64,000 nt of DNA, from the NCBI GenBank assembly GCA_963711375.1, contig CAVQDV010000005.1, forward strand, positions 1,488,001 through 1,552,000, in the 5' to 3' direction. The first letter of the stretch is position 1. Each line of letters starts with the position of its first letter. The notes under the pieces were generated by a model that was not told where the DNA came from, ran no database searches, and saw only the letters and a list, made by a program, of their open reading frames with translations. Below, piece by piece: positions 61,612-64,000 of this stretch. Source of the DNA: CAVQDV01 sp963711375. Its GTDB lineage: Bacteria > Pseudomonadota > Gammaproteobacteria > Coxiellales > Coxiellaceae. A program made the translations under genes and the position numbers.

Positions 61612-61923
61612 ATGAGCAATCAAAGAATACGCATCAGACTAAAAGCGTTTGATCATAGGTTAATTGATCGCGCAACGAGTGAAATTGTTGAAACGGCAAA
61701 ACGAACCGGTGCCAATATCAAGGGCCCGATTCCATTGCCAACGAAAATTGAGCGATATACTGTATTAATTTCGCCGCACGTGGACAAAGATGCGCGGGAT
61801 CAATATGAAATTTGCACACACAAGCGCTTGATTGATATTTTGCAACCAACAGATAAAACGGTTGATGCATTAATGAAATTAGATTTATCAGCTGGTGTTG
61901 ATGTGCAAATTAGCGTTGAATAA
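61612..61923 (+). CDS. rpsJ: 30S ribosomal protein S10
   Basis: 103 residues, in frame. RIRIRLKAFDHRLIDRATSEIVETAKRTGANIKGPIPLPTKIERYTVLISPHVDKDARDQYEICTHKRLIDI is the complete S10/NusE pattern. First gene of the S10 operon, nine bases after the second tuf copy; there is no room for a separate promoter, so it is probably continuous with the str operon. Confidence 0.97.
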   Translation: MSNQRIRIRLKAFDHRLIDRATSEIVETAKRTGANIKGPIPLPTKIERYTVLISPHVDKDARDQYEICTHKRLIDILQPTDKTVDALMKLDLSAGVDVQISVE

Positions 61924-61942
61924 AAATCCTGGAGTTAGAAAA

Positions 61943-62591
61943 ATGCGATTAGGGTTAGTCGGAAAAAAATGTGGAATGACAAGAATCTTCACCGAAAGTG
62001 GTGAGTCGATTCCTGTTACGGTTATTGAAGTACAACCTAACCGCATTACTCAAGTAAAAACATTGAAATCGATGGTTATCGTGCTGTTCAAGTGACCATT
62101 GGGCAAAAAAGAAATTCTCGCGTAAGTAAAGGTCTTGCGGGACATTTTGCTAAAGCGGGTGTTGAAGCAGGTAATGTTATTCGTGAATTTCGTTTAAGCG
62201 AAGATCAACTCCAGAAGCTAAATTAGCAGACGAACTGAAAGTCGACATATTTAAAGTTGGACAAAAAGTTGATATTTCTGGCGTCACTATAGGTAAAGGT
62301 TATGCCGGCGGCGTAAAACGTCATCATTTTCGTACACAAGATGCGACTCACGGAAATTCATTATCGCATCGTGCTCCCGGTTCTATTGGACAAAACCAAA
62401 CACCAGGCCGAGTATTTAAAGATAAGAAAATGTCTGGCCACTTAGGTAATGTTAATCGCACCGCACAAAATCAAGAAATTATTCGTGTGGATGTTGATAA
62501 GAATCTTATTTTAATCAAAGGCGCATTACCAGGCGCACCCGGTGGAGTGCTAGTCATTACACCTTCTACAAGACAGAAGGAGCTTAGCTAA
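61943..62591 (+). CDS. rplC: 50S ribosomal protein L3, two frameshifts in the sequence
   Basis: MRLGLVGKKCGMTRIFTESGESIPVTVIEVQPNRITQVKTL in the first frame, then after a missing base near 62064 EIDGYRAVQVTIGQKKNSRVSKGLAGHFAKAGVEAGNVIREFRLSEDQ, and after another missing base near 62210 PEAKLADELKVDIFKVGQKVDISGVTIGKGYAGGVKRHHF...GSIGQNQTPGRVFKDKKMSGHLGN... to a stop at 62591. The glutamine in GSIGQNQTPGRV is the PrmB methylation site. GGAG precedes the ATG at 61943. This is the last gene of the indel-rich block. Confidence 0.9.
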
Positions 62592-63166
62592 TGCAAGCAG
62601 AAGCTGGAAATTTCTTTAGCGCGACTTATAACGAAGCCTTAGTGCATCAAGTGGTAACCGCTTATATGAACGCTGGCCGTCAAGGCTCTAAAGCGCAAAA
62701 AACTCGTGCCGAAATTCGTGGCGGTGGTATTAAACCTTTTAAACAAAAAGGAACTGGTCGTGCACGTGCTGGAACCATTCGAAGCCCATTATGGCGTACC
62801 GGTGGTAAAGTATTTGCTGCAAAACCCCGTGATTATGCACCAAAAGTTAATCGCAAAATGCATCGTAAAGCGATGGTTTCAATTTTATCTGAATTGCTTC
62901 GTCAAGAACGTCTGCATATTGTTGATGAATTAATGCTGCAAGCGCCAAAGACGAAAGAAATGACCGCAAAATTGGCAGAATTAAAAATTGATAATGCGCT
63001 CATTATTTTAGCGGATGAAAATAAGAATGTTGAATTAGCCGCGCGTAATTTACCGAATATTGCCGTGATTTATGCTAGTCAAATTGATCCGGTTAGTTTG
63101 TTGGCCTTTGAACATATTTTAACGACCAAAGCGGCCGCTAAACTTATTGAGGAAAAATTATCATGA
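62591..63166 (+). CDS. rplD: 50S ribosomal protein L4
   Basis: 191 residues in frame. FNEALVHQ-like YNEALVHQVVTAYMNAGRQGSKAQKTRAEIRGGGIKPFKQKGTGRARAGTIRSPLWRTGG holds the extended rRNA-binding loop, and the C-terminal half is typical. The N-terminus (MQAEAGNFFSATYNEALVHQ) is about ten residues shorter than in E. coli, which may be real or result from a small sequence loss at the edge of the indel block. It overlaps rplC by one base. Confidence 0.94.
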   Translation: MQAEAGNFFSATYNEALVHQVVTAYMNAGRQGSKAQKTRAEIRGGGIKPFKQKGTGRARAGTIRSPLWRTGGKVFAAKPRDYAPKVNRKMHRKAMVSILSELLRQERLHIVDELMLQAPKTKEMTAKLAELKIDNALIILADENKNVELAARNLPNIAVIYASQIDPVSLLAFEHILTTKAAAKLIEEKLS

Positions 63167-63450
63167 TGAATCATGAAAGAATGATGAATATTTTGTTGGG
63201 AACTCATACTACTGAGAAGACCACTTCAGCCGGTACTAACCATAAATCTTATGCCTTTAAAGTGGCAAAAGATGCTACAAAGCCCGAAATCAAAAAGGCT
63301 GTTGAAGAACTTTTTAAAGTAGTGGTGCGCAGTGTTTCGGTTTGTAATATCAAACCCATTGCTAAAGCACGTGGCCGCGTTCAGGGTCGTACTAAGGGCT
63401 GGAAGAAAGCCTATATTGTGTTGAATGAAGGCGAAATCCAGCTTGGATAG
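63163..63450 (+). CDS. rplW: 50S ribosomal protein L23
   Basis: 95 residues. HERMMNILLGTHTTEKTTSAGTNHKSYAFKVAKDATKPEIKKAVEELFKV followed by GRVQGRTKGWKKAYIVLNEG is the L23 pattern, which docks trigger factor and SRP at the exit tunnel. The ATG at 63163 overlaps the rplD stop (ATGA) and has GAGGA nine bases upstream; the next codon (63166) is also ATG. Confidence 0.95.
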   Translation: MMNHERMMNILLGTHTTEKTTSAGTNHKSYAFKVAKDATKPEIKKAVEELFKVVVRSVSVCNIKPIAKARGRVQGRTKGWKKAYIVLNEGEIQLG

Positions 63451-63476
63451 TCGATTTAATTTTGGAGTTATGAGAA

Positions 63477-64000
63477 ATGCCATTAGTTAAAGCAAAACCC
63501 ACATCACCCGGAAGACGGTTTGTTATTAGCGTCACTCGTCCTGATTTGCACAAAGGTGATCCTTTTCCTTCCTTGGTTTCTTCGAAAACGCGTATCAGCG
63601 GTCGAAATAATCAAGGTCGAATTACCGTGCGTCGTCGTGGCGGTGGTCATAAACGCAAATATCGTATGGTCGATTTTGTCCGTGATAAAGATGGAATTGT
63701 AGGTCGCGTTGAACAGTTGGAATATGATCCAAATCGTACCGCGCATTTAGCGTTGGTTTTATATGCTGATGGTGAGAGTCGTTATATTATTGCCCCTAAG
63801 AATCTTAAAGCAGGTGATGAAGTGGTTTCAGGTCCTATGGCGCCTATTAAACCTGGTAATTGCTTGCCCTTACAGAACATTCCAATTGGTGCCACGATTC
63901 ATTGCATTGAATTGAAACCAGGTCGCGGTGCGCAGTTTATGCGAACTGCTGGAACTTCCGCTCAGTTGGCGGCTCGCGAAGGAACCTATGCGGTTATTCG
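63477..64000 (+). CDS. rplB: 50S ribosomal protein L2, 3' end cut by window
   Basis: The first 174 codons of L2: MPLVKAKPTSPGRRFVISVT, then GRNNQGRITVRRRGGGHKRKYRMVDF (about 42-67), VGRVEQLEYDPNRTAHLALVLYADGESRYIIAPK, and CIELKPGRGAQFMRTAGTSAQLAAREG. In frame throughout to position 64000. TTGGAG lies upstream of the ATG. The family has about 275 residues, so roughly 100 are outside the window. Confidence 0.97.
   Translation, partial: MPLVKAKPTSPGRRFVISVTRPDLHKGDPFPSLVSSKTRISGRNNQGRITVRRRGGGHKRKYRMVDFVRDKDGIVGRVEQLEYDPNRTAHLALVLYADGESRYIIAPKNLKAGDEVVSGPMAPIKPGNCLPLQNIPIGATIHCIELKPGRGAQFMRTAGTSAQLAAREGTYAVI

Noticed and set aside
51468..62212. Genuine loss of rpoC, fusA, rpsG and one tuf gene
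   Set aside because: These are single-copy essential genes (except tuf) and all motifs survive in alternating frames; sequence error is far more likely.

Overview
The window is chromosomal DNA of a gammaproteobacterium, AT-rich (roughly 40% GC by eye), probably of the order Legionellales (Coxiellaceae-like). Evidence for this: the tRNA-Tyr/Gly/Thr - tuf - tRNA-Trp - secE - nusG - rplKAJL - rpoBC - rpsLG - fusA - tuf - rpsJ... order; Hda, IHF-beta and DUF2066 genes of gammaproteobacterial type; cytochrome bd with CydX and a CydP-like small protein; and compact gene packing with many short overlaps. The family-level placement is an inference. No phage, integrase, transposase or CRISPR array was seen.

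Region by region. 0-8 kb: EamA and MHS transporters, then the leucine operon leuA-leuC-leuD-leuB on the minus strand. It is preceded by a previously unlisted 32-codon leader peptide with five consecutive leucine codons. 7-15 kb: Bcr-type exporter, GNAT acetyltransferase, LysE-type exporter, aldehyde dehydrogenase, pirin, a secreted unknown, and an overlapping FIST sensor / class III cyclase pair. 15-18 kb: metNIQ methionine importer, preceded by a promoter, a SAM-II-like riboswitch and an intrinsic terminator. 18-24 kb: CPBP protease, ihfB, purM-purN, DUF2066, hda, and divergent serA/serB. 24-27 kb: cydP-cydA-cydB-cydX, a cytochrome bd oxidase. 27-43 kb: the accessory part, with a 560-aa coiled-coil unknown, PnuC, an ornithine cyclodeaminase-like enzyme, a tRNA-Thr followed by an 11-bp tandem repeat and a decayed AlbA_2 regulator, and an XRE-cupin regulator diverging from an AlaX-like gene over two palindromic operators. 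It also holds hydrolases, an outer-membrane barrel protein, an antitoxin whose RelE partner is truncated, an FAD monooxygenase, an aromatic amino acid permease, a metallophosphoesterase, an entericidin-like lipoprotein and a phosphopantetheinyl transferase. 43.7-64 kb: translation and transcription genes from tRNA-Tyr to rplB, which runs off the window.

Two features cut across the whole window. First, about 10.7 kb (51.47-62.2 kb) carries many single-base insertions and deletions in essential genes (rpoB 3' part, rpoC, rpsG, fusA, second tuf, rplC), while the genes on both sides are intact. This looks like uncorrected sequence rather than biology. Second, several families of short palindromic repeats are spread between genes: a 30-bp hairpin family at 7.1, 17.8 and 31.2 kb, a longer composite element at 17.8 and 42.5 kb, and CCTCTCCC-type hairpins at 24.2, 27.6 and 57.1 kb. 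They provide terminators, false start extensions and in one case a ribosome binding site.

The best candidates for new biology are the cis-regulatory systems: the SAM-II-like element with its terminator in front of metNIQ, the leucine leader without an obvious U-tract terminator, the twin operators of the XRE-cupin/AlaX pair, and the composite repeat.
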